NCBI GenBank assembly: GCA_004026145.2
Contig: CP034990.1
Location: 9,907,066 to 9,971,065 of the forward strand
DNA length: 64,000 bases
Reading direction: 5' to 3'
From: Takifugu bimaculatus
Taxonomy: Eukaryota > Chordata > Actinopteri > Tetraodontiformes > Tetraodontidae
Numbering within the stretch: position 1 is the stretch's first letter; every line of letters begins with the position of its first letter. Position numbers and translations under genes: made by a program. This document shows, piece by piece, positions 1 through 12,828 of this stretch. A model generated the notes under the pieces. It was not told the origin of the DNA, did no database searches, and saw nothing but the letters and a program-made list of their open reading frames with translations.

Positions 1-3000
1 AGATTGAAACAGATAAGCATGTCTTGTAAACAGTTTTAAAGTAACGTCTGCACCAGCAGTCAGTCTAAATCTGGAGCGTGTTTAACTGACATAATCATCT
101 TTGCTGTAATGCCTACATATCTGCAACCTTTTGATGTGAGCGTATGCCACAGACATGCTAATGCCTTTTCAAAAGCTTCAGGAAAGTGTTCCTTCCCACT
201 CTTGACTTAAAATATCAAGTGAGAAGGAAGAGAAACGCCTTCTAACTTGTCAAAGTACCAAAGAAGTGTTATATATCCAAATGATGCTGCTTTATAATGA
301 GTAATGCCAAATATATACGTGCGTTTATTTAATCGCTGTCCTCTTCATATAGCTGAAATTTGCACTGGTATGTGAAGAATTCTGTGCCATAATTTTGTGA
401 GGCTCCAAAATAACAGTAGCTGAAGATAAAAAGGGAATAATATACATGGCTCAGGCTCTTTTGATGTGCTTTATTCATTTAAGAAGCCAAGTTTCTGCCA
501 GAGTGCATTTTCTAGCTCTGATGCCAGGCTGAAAGAGCACAAATGTACAGTTGTATTTATTTGTGAGCTGGATGGTCAACAGACTGCTGCTTATTTAGCT
601 ACCATGATTTATCTTGTATTCTCTTGGGACAGAGCTTGCTAGTAGTACTAATCCACATTACAAGTGCATCTAGCATTTGAATCAATGCTGTAAACGGTCA
701 AAAATCACTTTAGGAGAGGGCGCTGGCACTGGTTTTGTCCCCCGCAACAGTGATGGTGATGGAGACAGGGAAAGACTTGGTCCTAGCCTAGCTATCTGTT
801 TACTGCTGTATGAGTGCCTACCTAAAAATATATGATCATGTCACCAGGAGTAGAATGTAAATGAAGTCAGGTTAACATAATATTGCAGCCACTGCAGTAT
901 ATAGGGCACATATGTAGCTATTTGGTGCGTCCTAATCCCTAGAGTTTCAAAATCATGAATACATGGAGCCAGTCTCAAGGCAAATGGTCCGCACTTTTAT
1001 TTGTCCTTCTGTTATTATGTTATCAAGATTAAAACACTTCAGTGTGTGGCGGGAAAGAGCTTTGTTCTCAAGAACATGATGATGATGAAACTATTTATAC
1101 GGTTTCACTATGGAGAATAAAATAATTGATGATACCTAGTGGTGCGTGTGTGTGTGTGTCTGAAAGAACCTCTAGGTGACTGGAACTCCTGTGGTGGTGC
1201 TGAGCTTTCAGTGGAGCTCAGTGCCCATTTTAATCACCCACTTAAACACCCACTTCAAGTGTTAAATAATTCTCTGCTGTTTATGACGTTTATAAGCAAA
1301 AGCAAAGAACACGTATCTATACACACACACACACGCAACAGTTTCTTAAGCACAATTGCCTTTACTTTTTGTTGTTGTAGGGAAGTGGAGCCTCAGTCAG
1401 CAACACTCTTGTATTTATTCTTCTTGACTGAAAGCTTTTCTGACCAGGGCAAAAAAAGGCCACCTGAGCAAGAAGGAACTGAGGAAGTGGATTTAAGTAA
1501 ACAAAGTTAGGAGAGCATTGTGCCTCCCACAGATGGAAGGTCCAGAGCTCTTCAGCTCTTCCTGTGGAGCCGGACCTGGAGGAGGTCTGGATTGTCTGTT
1601 ATGGGATGTTTTTGGTTGCTGCAAAGCTAAATAGAGGAGCACTCCTGCTAAAAATGAAAACTGTCCTCCTCTAGTGTTGTTATGCTTCACAGGTTCCACA
1701 GTGTAAAGAAGAACTCACCCTATAGACTCTAAATGGTGCACACCATTCCTCTGTACCCCAAAGAACCATTTGCCCTGTCCATCAAACCCAGCACTCCCTA
1801 ACCCACTTATGTGAATTGAAAACCTGTGTGAGGCTAAAGTGGGAGGAAGTTTCAATATGTGACTATTGTTTTACCACTTTTACTGATTTTTCTACAATCA
1901 GTAAATAAAACTCAGTTGCGCGTGATTCAGGGCAAATCTTGCCGCAGTCATTAGTGTCGGTTTGTGGTTGTTTGAACAGTCACAACTTGGGGAGTATCAT
2001 GGTTTGGTTGTCAACTGGAATGCAACTAGTTTCCAAGAAAGCGTAATTGCGGAACCAGAAACCTAACGGACTTTTTCAGAAGTGACCGCATAAGCTTGGG
2101 CTCTTTTATGACCTATTTGTCTCTATGAATTCTATTATAAAAGTAAGTATTTGAATTCAGCCAGCGCTGATAAGAAACCAAAAAAGCTGTATTACGAGGT
2201 TTGATTCAGTGATATCCGCTATAAGTTTGTCTTAACTAGGTGACATCATTTTGGACTAATCCTGTTATTAGCTTTATTATATATCAGCCATTTCAGAATG
2301 ACACTTGGTTCTGCTTCAGAAATCTACTGTTTGACTTTGTTTTTCAACAACCAATGTGGTGTTCTTAGGTATTATGTGTTTGGTCTCAAGCAGGAGCATT
2401 ACATTTAGTTTTATCCTAATTAACCATGACACTTGCTAGTCTGATGGTCAGTGTGTATACATGCAGGGTTTAATCGTGCTATGTACTTTTTAATTTTGGA
2501 GTGGGCATGCATCACAACTGCATTTTAGGGGTTAGTTGGATAAGGAGAACTTCTATTTAATCATCAGAAATCACCCAAAAGATTGAGGGCTACTGTCCAA
2601 TACCAAGCCAAGTGTCTGAAGATGCTACTGTCGAAGGAAAGACGGACAATATCATTTAGAATAAAGAACTGCGATTGATTATGGATTTGCTTCAGTCGAG
2701 TCATTTTACTTGAAATAAAACTGCTTTATACTGATAGTCAAGATCAGGCAGGAGCCAGAAACACATTCAAAATCTGTGGGAGAATGTAGCAACTGGTTGG
2801 ACTAGTTTTCAGCCAGTGAGTAGTTAGTGGTGAGCAGTAATCTTCTCTCATGTTTACTTGATGAGTTGAACCGCTCCCTAATCATGGATTTAAGATCTAA
2901 TGTTTAAAGGGTCTAGATGTGAGGTGAGGTGAATAGAGACGGTGACCTGAGAAGACAGGACCGTGTCTCCAAGTATGAGGGCTCGGGGTCAGCTGCAGGT

Positions 3001-6000
3001 TCATGTTTCTGATGATGCTTTAGTCATCTTGGTATGGAGATAAGTTTAATTTGTTACAACTTCTTCCTGCTTAGAAACCTTTTTTGTGTATAATTGTATT
3101 GATTAATATTGGTTGTACTGTACAGCAGAAGCTGGAAAATCAATAATTGATATTATTTACAACTGCTTTCAATAATTTTGGACGCTTCTAAAAATACTTA
3201 AACAATTTGTCCTCGCTTGAACAGAATTCAAAGGTTTTGAGTGAGATCTTTGAGTTTTAGCTGATTATGCTGGGCTGTGGTCAGAGGTTAAAGTGGTTCT
3301 CACTTGCATGTTACCTTCAAGGTAGACTTTCTAACTAAATACTCTCCGTGCAGCACTTCAGACTGGCGCCTGAAGCCGTCCAGACAACTAAAGCACAGTG
3401 TCCACTCAACAAAAGCTGTGACCTATTACCAAAAGGCTCCAGACACAGTTTAGGAAAGTTGTGTTTAACCTATTATGTGTGGAAGCACTAACATTGCTCA
3501 ATAAATGTTTGAATTTAGCTTTAATGATTGAGATATTCTATAAACAACACCTCACTATGCAGGTCTTGTCAAATGTTGTATGATAGTTAATTTTGTTAAT
3601 AATTTTGCTGTCTGAATCACACCAGGTGGGAGTATATCATTTTAATTTACACTTGTCTATTTCTACCATTCTTTACCATTGTTGTGTCTTCTGAGGTCAC
3701 CTTACAAAATGCATTGCGTTGACTGATGCTGAACATAGCTGCAAGCCTCGGACAATTAGACTTTCAAATGTATTTATATATGTTGTCAGTTATAACAATT
3801 ATCGAGCAATTCTTTAGACTTAGTGACTGTTCATAGGAGGTGATGGTGAAAGCAAGAAAGGAAAAAAAATTAAACAATAACTACATGTTGTTATAAAGAG
3901 TGTAACTAAAGCCAGTTCAACAGAATGGGACTTAATGGGATGCATATGAGGTAGTATGTTATCATGGTTTTTGTTTTCTGACATATGAAAGCCCTCAGCA
4001 GCTGTTTGTGTGGGATGCTGAAGAGCTGCTCATACGTTAAGACTTGATGTTAACATATCACCCCCACCCCCCCCCCTCCACCAGTATCAGCCTTTGATAA
4101 ACTGTGTGATAAATGTTGATTTAGAGGGTTATATGATTTTCAATTGGTATAAAGGAGTAATGGGTTGGGTTTAAGGACTGGGGGCTGGCTGGGTTGTAAA
4201 TGCTTATCTTTGCAGGTGTAAAAGTTTTGAAAATGGGTCATTAAAGTGTTGGCCAACTTCACACATGAAACACAAAAAGGGAGGGGGCGGGAGATTACTT
4301 CAGATCAGCATGTTTCTGAAGTATAGAGATGAGGGCTGTAAATCTCTGCTAATATTCTCTGAGCCTTTCAGGAGGCAGCCTTTGATGTGGGTGAGGTAAT
4401 GTGACCAGCAGTGTTCGCAATGTAAATGTGACATGCAAAATGAGTAGTGGCTCTGTAATGTAACCCCACAAATGGGTGACATTCAGTCACAGCCATTGTC
4501 TTGGGAGGAAAATAAAACATGTTAAAACACCACACACATACGGCTAGCATTCTTCTATTCAGTGTCAGAAACTTGAGTCATGCAGACGCAAGGTGTAATT
4601 TTGCTTTTTGCGCATCATTAAATAGCATTTTTGTTGTGTTTGAGCCTGGAGAATGGCAGCATGACCACTGTCATGGATTAGAGGTAACCCGTTAAGCCCT
4701 CCAGCATTTGTCGCCTCCTCAAACCCCTCCTGCCTTGGTGTTGCTGATCGTGCACACTTTAATCATAGAGCAACTTCCTCCAACACACCTGCTGATAGAT
4801 GTCAACTGACTGCATACCTATAATTTCCTTCCTGGGCTGCAGGAAGAAAAGTGAGTGTGCCATGAATGAGGGATGTGAGACATGGTGCTGCAGAAATTGA
4901 AGAGAAGGTGTCTGATTTTGATCCTCACTTATACAATCACCTTTTAACCGAGCAGAATTATGTGTAAGGCAAAATGAAAATACGGCTCAAAGAGGTGAAA
5001 GTTCATTTAGAGCCCATGTCTGGTTGTAAGAGTTGATGTAACCACTTGATATTTATACAGTTTTCTTCTCATTAATCCTCTCAAGGGTTAGGGTTAATAG
5101 CCTCTTGCTATTAGTTAATTTCGTAAAGATGTTTTTCAATCTTGGCATATTTGCACTGAAATGGGAGCCAACCAGATATCTCCTCTTTTGTTATCGTAGC
5201 ATGGCTCGACATAAAAAGACTTTTCACTCTGGTTTCTTATCAAAGCCATAAAAAATGACTGCAAAGTACAGCAGATATGACTTCCTCTTGGCAGTGGATG
5301 CTGCTTTTTAGATCAGTTTTATGTTTTTGTTCAGTTTAGCACTGACATGATACAAGACATCTGTTCTGCTGGAGCAAATTCAAGAAACTACCTCACAACT
5401 TCATCTATTGAGAGCTCACGCACCCAAACATATTCATCCTGTTCCTTTTCCAAAGCTCTTTATTTGTGAAGTATTGTCTTTTATAAACTGGCCCTCCTTC
5501 CACAAGTGAGACCATCTTGCTTTGGCTGCTCCGGTTATGCTATATGATTATCTAAAGTCTTTATTCTGTGTGAGAACGGATTCCCTTTGAAGCCTCACTC
5601 ATTGGAAGTGCACAACTTCCCTACTTCAAATCAACAATCGCTATCTTGGCTCTATCTCGAGGCATCGGGTTTAACTGAACTGTAAGCTGTTTAATGGTGC
5701 TAGGTGGGTGAGAAACACTTGGCTAAGCAGAGCCGTGAAAGTCTGGAATCAGGTTTGCAGACCTGTGCCTTTTTGGTTTTTAAATTTAATTTTCCTTTTC
5801 CTGCAGCAGCGCTACCACACCTACCGTTACTGCGGGTTACACAACGTTCCAGATTATGCAGCTTGGGCCTTTGAAACAGCCTCAGGTGTAGCTGACTTTA
5901 CTTTATGGGTTAGGGGAGTGGGGAGGGGAATTTCTTCTCTCCCAATCTCCCGTGAGTAACACTACTCCCATAAGCTTCTTTACAGCTCTAAAACAGAAAA

Positions 6001-6732
6001 TTACTCCTTTATTTATTTATTTTTTTGTATTTCAGTACATGCATTTGATGATGGATGTGGTGTGTGCTGTGGCTTTTAAAAAACTCACTGGGTTGTACAG
6101 CTGTTTGAACCATTAGCAGTTTGAAAAAGTAAGCCGATGGCAGCTCTACAAGACCCATTATTTATTTATTTATTTATGCGCTATATTTACAGGACAGGTA
6201 CCAAAGGAATTCCATTGTACTGATCAAGCTACCACTTTAGTCCTTAACCCACTATTAATGTGAAAAAAGGTACATTGGTGCCCGAGCTATCATTTGCTGG
6301 TTTGATTGAGTGTCATTGACCATAGTCGTCTCAAGACATGTCCATCTTGGGCAGGGCCAAATTACATTCCCACATTTTGTAACCACCAATCCAACTGTCT
6401 TGCCCACTTGGTTATATGGTCTTTCATGTGTTTCACTAACTACCTGAAGTCAGCACCCCTAGCCCTACCAACTCAGACCTGATGATGTTTTCTTGAATTG
6501 GGGAGGGCAACAGGGACCCGGTTGCAGTCCTAATTAGGATTTTCCTGGATTTGATGGAGTGCCAGTAGTGCTGCCATTGCTGTAGAGGTCTGTCTCCACT
6601 GAGCCTTGGCGTAAGATCAGGGGGAGCTGTCATCAACCACAGAAACTGTGAGCCTCTGTGGGACGGCCATGGAAGTAGACAGCATAGAAGAAGTCTTGTG
6701 CGACTTACTTACAATCACATACAAATATATGG

Positions 6733-6781
6733 TCTTATTATTATTGTTACTGTATTATTATTATTATTATTATTATTATTT
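6733..6781. repeat. (TTA)n microsatellite
   Basis: Interrupted run of TTA/ATT triplets, about 49 bp, in non-coding sequence upstream of nkd1. Open frames crossing it on either strand contain only poly-isoleucine or poly-leucine and are not genes. Confidence 0.9.
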
Positions 6782-7489
6782 TACTTGAACCCGCAGATTC
6801 ATAGCAGCCAAAAAAATGGCCTGGAGAGTAAATGTCTGCAGAGTCACAGTAAGGATGACGTTGAGAATGACTCTGGTTCTGTGCCAGTAGACACTTAGTT
6901 TTTCCTCTTGCTCTCTTTGGAGACACAGTGAGTAAATGCCCCTTTGAGCTGAATCCTCTCATCATAACTCCCTTGATTTTATCAGAAGCATAACTAAGCA
7001 ATAATATCAAGAGAGATAACGTAAGAAAGTTTCTGGTTCCTGTTCTAGCCATGGCAACACAGCTAGCCAATTCTGGCCTGCCTAATTTGTAATGTGAAGT
7101 GTGCAAAATTGTAGGAAAGAAAATATTTATCATATAGATTCATTGATGACATTTCTTAAATCCTTCGAAAAGCCAAAATAATTGAATTTAGATCAGCGAG
7201 GTGTTGTAATAAAGGCAGACACACCTTCTGTGTTCCATTTGAGCAATAAATCACTTTCTCTGATGGGCCTTGAACAGCTTTCAAACACACATGGGCCAGA
7301 CAAGGCCCAAGAAGAAGGAGAAACTTTGGAACATCTGGCTGCCGTTCAGAACATTTTATGTGTGTCTCCACAGGACATTTAAAAGAGCAGCATGCATGTT
7401 TGTGGCCAAAGCTGGTACTGCAATCATGAACAAAATTCTGGAGAGCATGGTATCCCTCCGCCTCCCTGACACTACCACTAAGCCTAACC

Positions 7490-8021
7490 CAGGGATCGGC
7501 AACCCGCGGCTCTGGAGCTGCATGCAGCTCTTTAGCGCCGCCCTAGTGGCTCCCTGGAACTTTTTAAAAAAATATATAAAAATGGAAAAAGATAGTATGA
7601 ATATATTTTTTGTTTTAATATAATTTCTGCAGGAGAAAAAACATGACGAACATTCTTAAAGTTTTCCAATGCTGTAAAAATGTGTATAATAAATATTTAA
7701 TTTCAGCATCCCTGTCAACGAAGATTTACGTTATAGCCTGCGACGCATGTTTCTTTCAGCTCAGCATGGTGCCAGACAGGAGGCTGTTGCAAACAAACCG
7801 GCGGGTGTTTCATGGGCCATAAACATTTAATCATGAATGCTCATTATGTATTTGTATCCTACTTATCATTTTGATAGTAGGCTAATGTAGCTAATATAGA
7901 CACTTACAGCCTATGTTGCCTTCATTATAAGGCTTTTAATTTTTTGCAGCTCCAGGCAGATTTATTTTTTTGTTTTTTGGTCCAATATGGCTCTTTCAAC
8001 AATTTTGGGTTGCCACCCCTG
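7490..8021 (+). mobile_element. Non-autonomous hAT-superfamily DNA transposon (532 bp)
   Basis: The left end reads CAGGGATCGGCAACCC. The right end, reverse-complemented, reads CAGGGGTGGCAACCC, so the inverted termini match apart from a substitution and a one-base gap. Perfect 8-bp direct repeats GCCTAACC flank it (7482-7489 and 8022-8029), the target-duplication length expected of hAT elements. The subterminal stretch has a 'gcggctctggagctgcatgc' block near the left end and a related 'gcagctccaggcag' block near the right end. No transposase frame is present, so it could only move with help in trans. The orientation is arbitrary. Confidence 0.87.
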
Positions 8022-10781
8022 GCCTAACCCTAACTTTTGAAAGGGTTAAGGTTAATAATATTACTACATTAATGTGCCATCTGGGTGTCAAACAGAAATA
8101 ACTAATACAGACTTGGTTGGTGGCCCTTCATATGTGGACACATGCACCATTTGTGCTCTTTTAAGACACTGAGTAATCATTGGGTGCACCTCTGATGATG
8201 AGGGGGTTGCCGCCACCACCCCACCATGTTTCAAATTATAATGCCTTATTGGTACTTTGTTGACAACCTCTCTTTTAAAATCTCTTTAAAAAAAATCTCC
8301 TCATGCAGTTTATGCACATACGTTTTTCCCTTCAGATTCCAACATGCTGACTCTCTCATAACCCTGTATTTTGTTGTTTTTCTTCCAGTAGACTAGATGC
8401 ATAAAAGGCAAATATGACACAAAACACAGTATGTGGTCCCACCCCTGGTCACTGGACTCTAACATCGTTTGTTCAAATTCAAATTTACCTCTGGGCTGAC
8501 CGTGTCCCTATATGACCTCTAGGACACAGAGAGGAAGCCAGCAAGTGTCAGAAAGAAGAAAGGCCCAAAATCAGATTTAGTAGCAGCGATAAAACGCAGG
8601 AATGGAGCTTTAGGGTGTAAATTATGAAGAGAGAATTTCAGAGCAGAAATCCTATCAAGTTTTAGAAAAGATTTCGATCTTTGTTTTCCAGCATCAACAA
8701 AGAATCGTGTCTCTGAATTCTTGTGACAGATTGTCTGATGGGAGCAATGGAAACTCAGACATGTTATGTTATTTTTGGCAAAGGGCAATTGTGAATCAGT
8801 CAAAATTTAAATGACTATGACATGATAAAATCAGTAATTGATCAGTTACTTTGGAATAAATTGATTATTTGGATCAATAGTGCACCACTGCAGTTTAAAA
8901 AGAAATATCATTTAAATTCAATGATGAATTACTATTTTATGAATCACATGTTTGCCTAATGCATTTAAACCTTCATCTGGTTTCATATTGATAAAATATC
9001 AGTGGAATCGTCATTTCTGTTATTTCATTTGAGAATAAAGAATTAATAATTAACTGTATCTAACTATTTGTTGGCAGTACGTGCTTGAGTACTATTGGAA
9101 TGTGGACGCAAGTGTGGGTTTAAAGTAAAACAGAAAAGGAAATGTTGGCTATTTCATCCTCCTTAAACCCCAGACTAACCCTCACAGAGCAGTAATACAG
9201 CTCCCATCCATCATCACAGACAACACCCAATTAGTACATTCCTGTTCCTGCTTTTTCTCATGTTCTTGGTCAAACCCTGGATAATTTTGGATCATTCATC
9301 AAAAAACATTACTGAAGATGCCACATTTGTGTATATGTGTGCAAGTGCATGTTTTTGTGTGGAGGAATGATTATTGTGCAGGGATTTTATTTTTCTCTGA
9401 GGTTACATGGAAACAGGGGCCAATGTTGATGTTCCCACAGTCTAACAACCTGTTCAGAGCAACAAAGAGGGACTGCTCATATGGGAAAAGGCCAAAACAT
9501 AACAACTCTCCATCTGTCATGACCAGACTTGATTGTACGGAATGAAGAAATACTCAAAAATGTGTGTGTATGGGCATTTAAAAAATACAGCTCATCTTTT
9601 ACTTTTAGAGTGTGACAGCACTGATGAAAGCCAGATTTGGACCAGGTCCCTGCTCTGGGTTGTCAGTGACAGCCAGTCTGTCATTTGGTCGTGTGGTTTG
9701 GTGCACTCGCTCCTAGAGGCCACCCACAGTGTTGCTGCCAGACCCACATTAGTCTGAGGAGGGTATGATCACACCATCTGACCCCCTGACTCTCGGGATT
9801 ATACGCAAATCCTTCCTCCTCTGCTCAAGCACATGGAACTCAAACACTCTGGCTTTTAGTAAACTCTGCGAAATCACTTATCATCCCATCAAAAAGCATC
9901 GTTAATGCTGGATTAATAATTACTTTTACAGGAGAACATTTATTACTGTGGTTTAATGGGTGACAGCGACATTCATTGTGCTGCCTTCGTGCTTTGGGAC
10001 TGTGAAAGTCATCAACAGAACCTCTGTGGCTAACGTGCCCTGTTAACCTGTTCACAAAAATGGCCCACGACTGAAACTTATCCAACTAGACAGTGTAGTG
10101 CTGACATCCTGACATGTCCATGAAACAGTTGGCGCACTTTAAAATGCATCGGTCACTGTCACTGAGGATGCGGTACACATCTGAGTGGATTTGTGTTCTC
10201 TGACATGAGATAAATAGGATTCAAGGAGGGTCAATCTAATGTTCCATCACAATATTTCATCTTTGACATCATCACATATAACTCAACGACATATTGCACA
10301 GCCAAGGAACATGGGGGCTTGCCAAACTGTGGCATTTCTGTCATGTGACTTAAATGTCCAAACCAGATGTTTCTGAGTAACTTCAGTCTGTGTGGTATAA
10401 ACTAACCAACAGAGCTGGGAAAAATGAGTTGAAAGGCTCAAAACAAGGAAGTTGCTGGAATGAGAGCTCAGTACTGAAATAACCCTGTTACCAGCCTGTC
10501 TCTCAGAATTCTCTGCAGGGCCGATGCCAGTAATTCAGATGCCTTTTTCATATATTTAATTTAGACTGTCTGTCTTACTGTAATTCCCAGTTCGTTTCAG
10601 TGTTGCAATTACTGACCTCATCGGATCTCCACTATTGTTTAAGCGCAGTTATATTTATATATACTACAGTAGTCACACAAATGCTGTAATTTTATTTTTG
10701 GCTAGCTGTTAAATGCACTAAATGATGCTTTGTGTTAAATAATTTAAGACACTGGTTTATGTGTATTCTTTCTTTCAACAG

Positions 10782-12797
10782 GAGTCCATGGATGAGGCCT
10801 GTGCAGAGGGGATTGCTGACGAACACTATAGATTGGAAGGTAGGCTCTGCCTTTAACCCTGTCCACACGGAACTATTGGGTTTATTCTAGATTTAATCCA
10901 TGTTGAGGGTTTAAAATCCAAGTTAAAATCCATGATGAGGGTTTTATTTAGCCTCACACCGCCACAGCTGCTTCTTCTCTCCTCTACTCATCTTCCTCTC
11001 TATGACACAGTGCAACTGTCTTTGAATACTTCCCCAATTATCATCACAGAGGTTGGAGGAAAAAGGCTTTTTTGATGGCTACATAGAGAATAGGATGAAT
11101 TATTATTATATTTTAATGGGCGTTTGCACTGTGGAGCAAACAGATGTGGTGGATTTAAAATGCTTATTAACATGTTTGGATATAGATTTATAAAGATATA
11201 CTGCAAATATTCACCTGGTAGTGGAACAATATGAAAATAGTAGCCTATCAATGTGTGTTGGGAGTGCCAAAGCAGGCTCAGCTTGTAGGGCGTCCATTTC
11301 AGGCATTCTCATTGTGTCTCTCTGAACGTCGCATAACCAAACCCCTGGCTCAACATCTCTCATAAAGAGCTGATTTATGTGGTCGGTGGAGAGGGCTATT
11401 AGAGGGGGAGGGCAGTGATAACAGATTACTCTTCCTCCTCCCAGCATTTCATTAGCTCCCAGATAAGTATCTCACCACCATACTGAACCTGCTAAGAAAC
11501 TGATTTGCCCTTACACACAGTTTTCTCTTTGAGCACATCAGATGATCAAACAGCGGGACCCCAAATGCTTCTCTTCTCTGAAAAGTTGGTAAAAGCTCAC
11601 TGGGATGATCCTTTTCATTTCTGGCAATTTACCCCAATCAGGCATGAGACAGGTCTGCTTTGATCCACTTTGGATCAGGAGGAAAGAAACTGGGCTGTTG
11701 TGTCTGCTCCGTTGGCGAGCAAACAAACACTGTTTTAGATTTGACTTGGCTTAATTAATTAGTGATTCTGTTTTTACAGACGGTCTGATCTTCTTCCAAA
11801 AGATTTGGGGAATGGGACTTCAAAGCCTGGTAGCAGGAGAGATGGCGGGAGGGGAAGGGGGTGTGGCCTGCCCACATTTCTTCGGTTTGCAGGATTGTGA
11901 TTGGATAAGGAGGCAGTCTGCACAAAGCTTATTTATGAGCATGGGGAAAGTAGTGTGATCATTAATTTAATATTGATTTATTCTACATCTAAAGTGACAT
12001 CCATCTGTGCATTTCAATCACGGTTGTGACCTTCGTTTTACTGTATTTGAATCATTAATAATAATAATCTCTCTGCACCATCGTTCTTTACACTAAAGCT
12101 AATACGCTGTGAATAGCATAAAATGATGAGAGGCAGCCTATCGTGGACCCATTAGAGTCCTTTTACTGTTCACTTCATGTGCTCTCCTTTTTTCACCATT
12201 TATGCCATCATGTTTTGATTGTCGCTCTCATTGGGTTTGCTGTTTGACAGGCCTTCTCATTGTGAACCTGGTTGTATATATGTATTGTAGCTACAGCTTC
12301 AAAGTGATGATAAATTATTGTTTGTGAAAATATGCTGTAGTAATCATGCTGTAGAAAGGATGCCGTATGCTCCTCTGACACCGGGGTGCTGCCTTTAAGT
12401 AGCAACTAATGAATATATTGATATTATCACATTACGACTTCAGAATAAAAGCTATTAAATAAAAACAGTGTCTTAATTGCAGCTTCCAAACTTGGAAGAA
12501 GGAACTTCCAAGTAACAATAACGGTGAAGACATGTCCTCAGGTTATGGCTGCACCCAACATTTCCATCTTTAGGCTTCCTCTTTTATCTTTGCGTGTGTT
12601 TGTCTGTGTGTTGCTGCAGTGGCTTTACCCCCAGAGAAGACAGACAGCTGCTGTGTGGAGGAAAAGACGAAGGAGAGGGACAGCCAATCTCCCGCAGGGC
12701 CAAAGAAACAGCTCCAGTTTGAAGTGAGTGTCGACACCGAACAGGACATTTATTACTTACCCTCTGGATGAAACTAGGCCACAGAGCACACACACAC

Positions 12798-12828
<31 letters not shown>

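Larger units (their letters stand above)
1..10781. other. Non-coding stretch upstream of, or intronic to, nkd1
   Basis: No exon with a conserved reading frame and proper splice sites could be recognised here on either strand. Because the first recognised nkd1 exon (10782) begins in phase 0 and lacks the N-terminus, this stretch is either the preceding nkd1 intron or contains short N-terminal exons I could not identify. Visible contents are short TG/CA runs near 1144 and 1320, TTTA runs near 6010 and 6165, a TTA microsatellite at 6733 and a hAT-like element at 7490. Small open frames in this region show no family resemblance. Confidence 0.6.

Noticed and set aside
5708..5959. Possible upstream nkd1 exon after the CTGCAG near 5806
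   Set aside because: The downstream translation (QRYHTYRYCGLHNVP) has no similarity to known Nkd N-terminal sequence, and no matching donor or phase was found.
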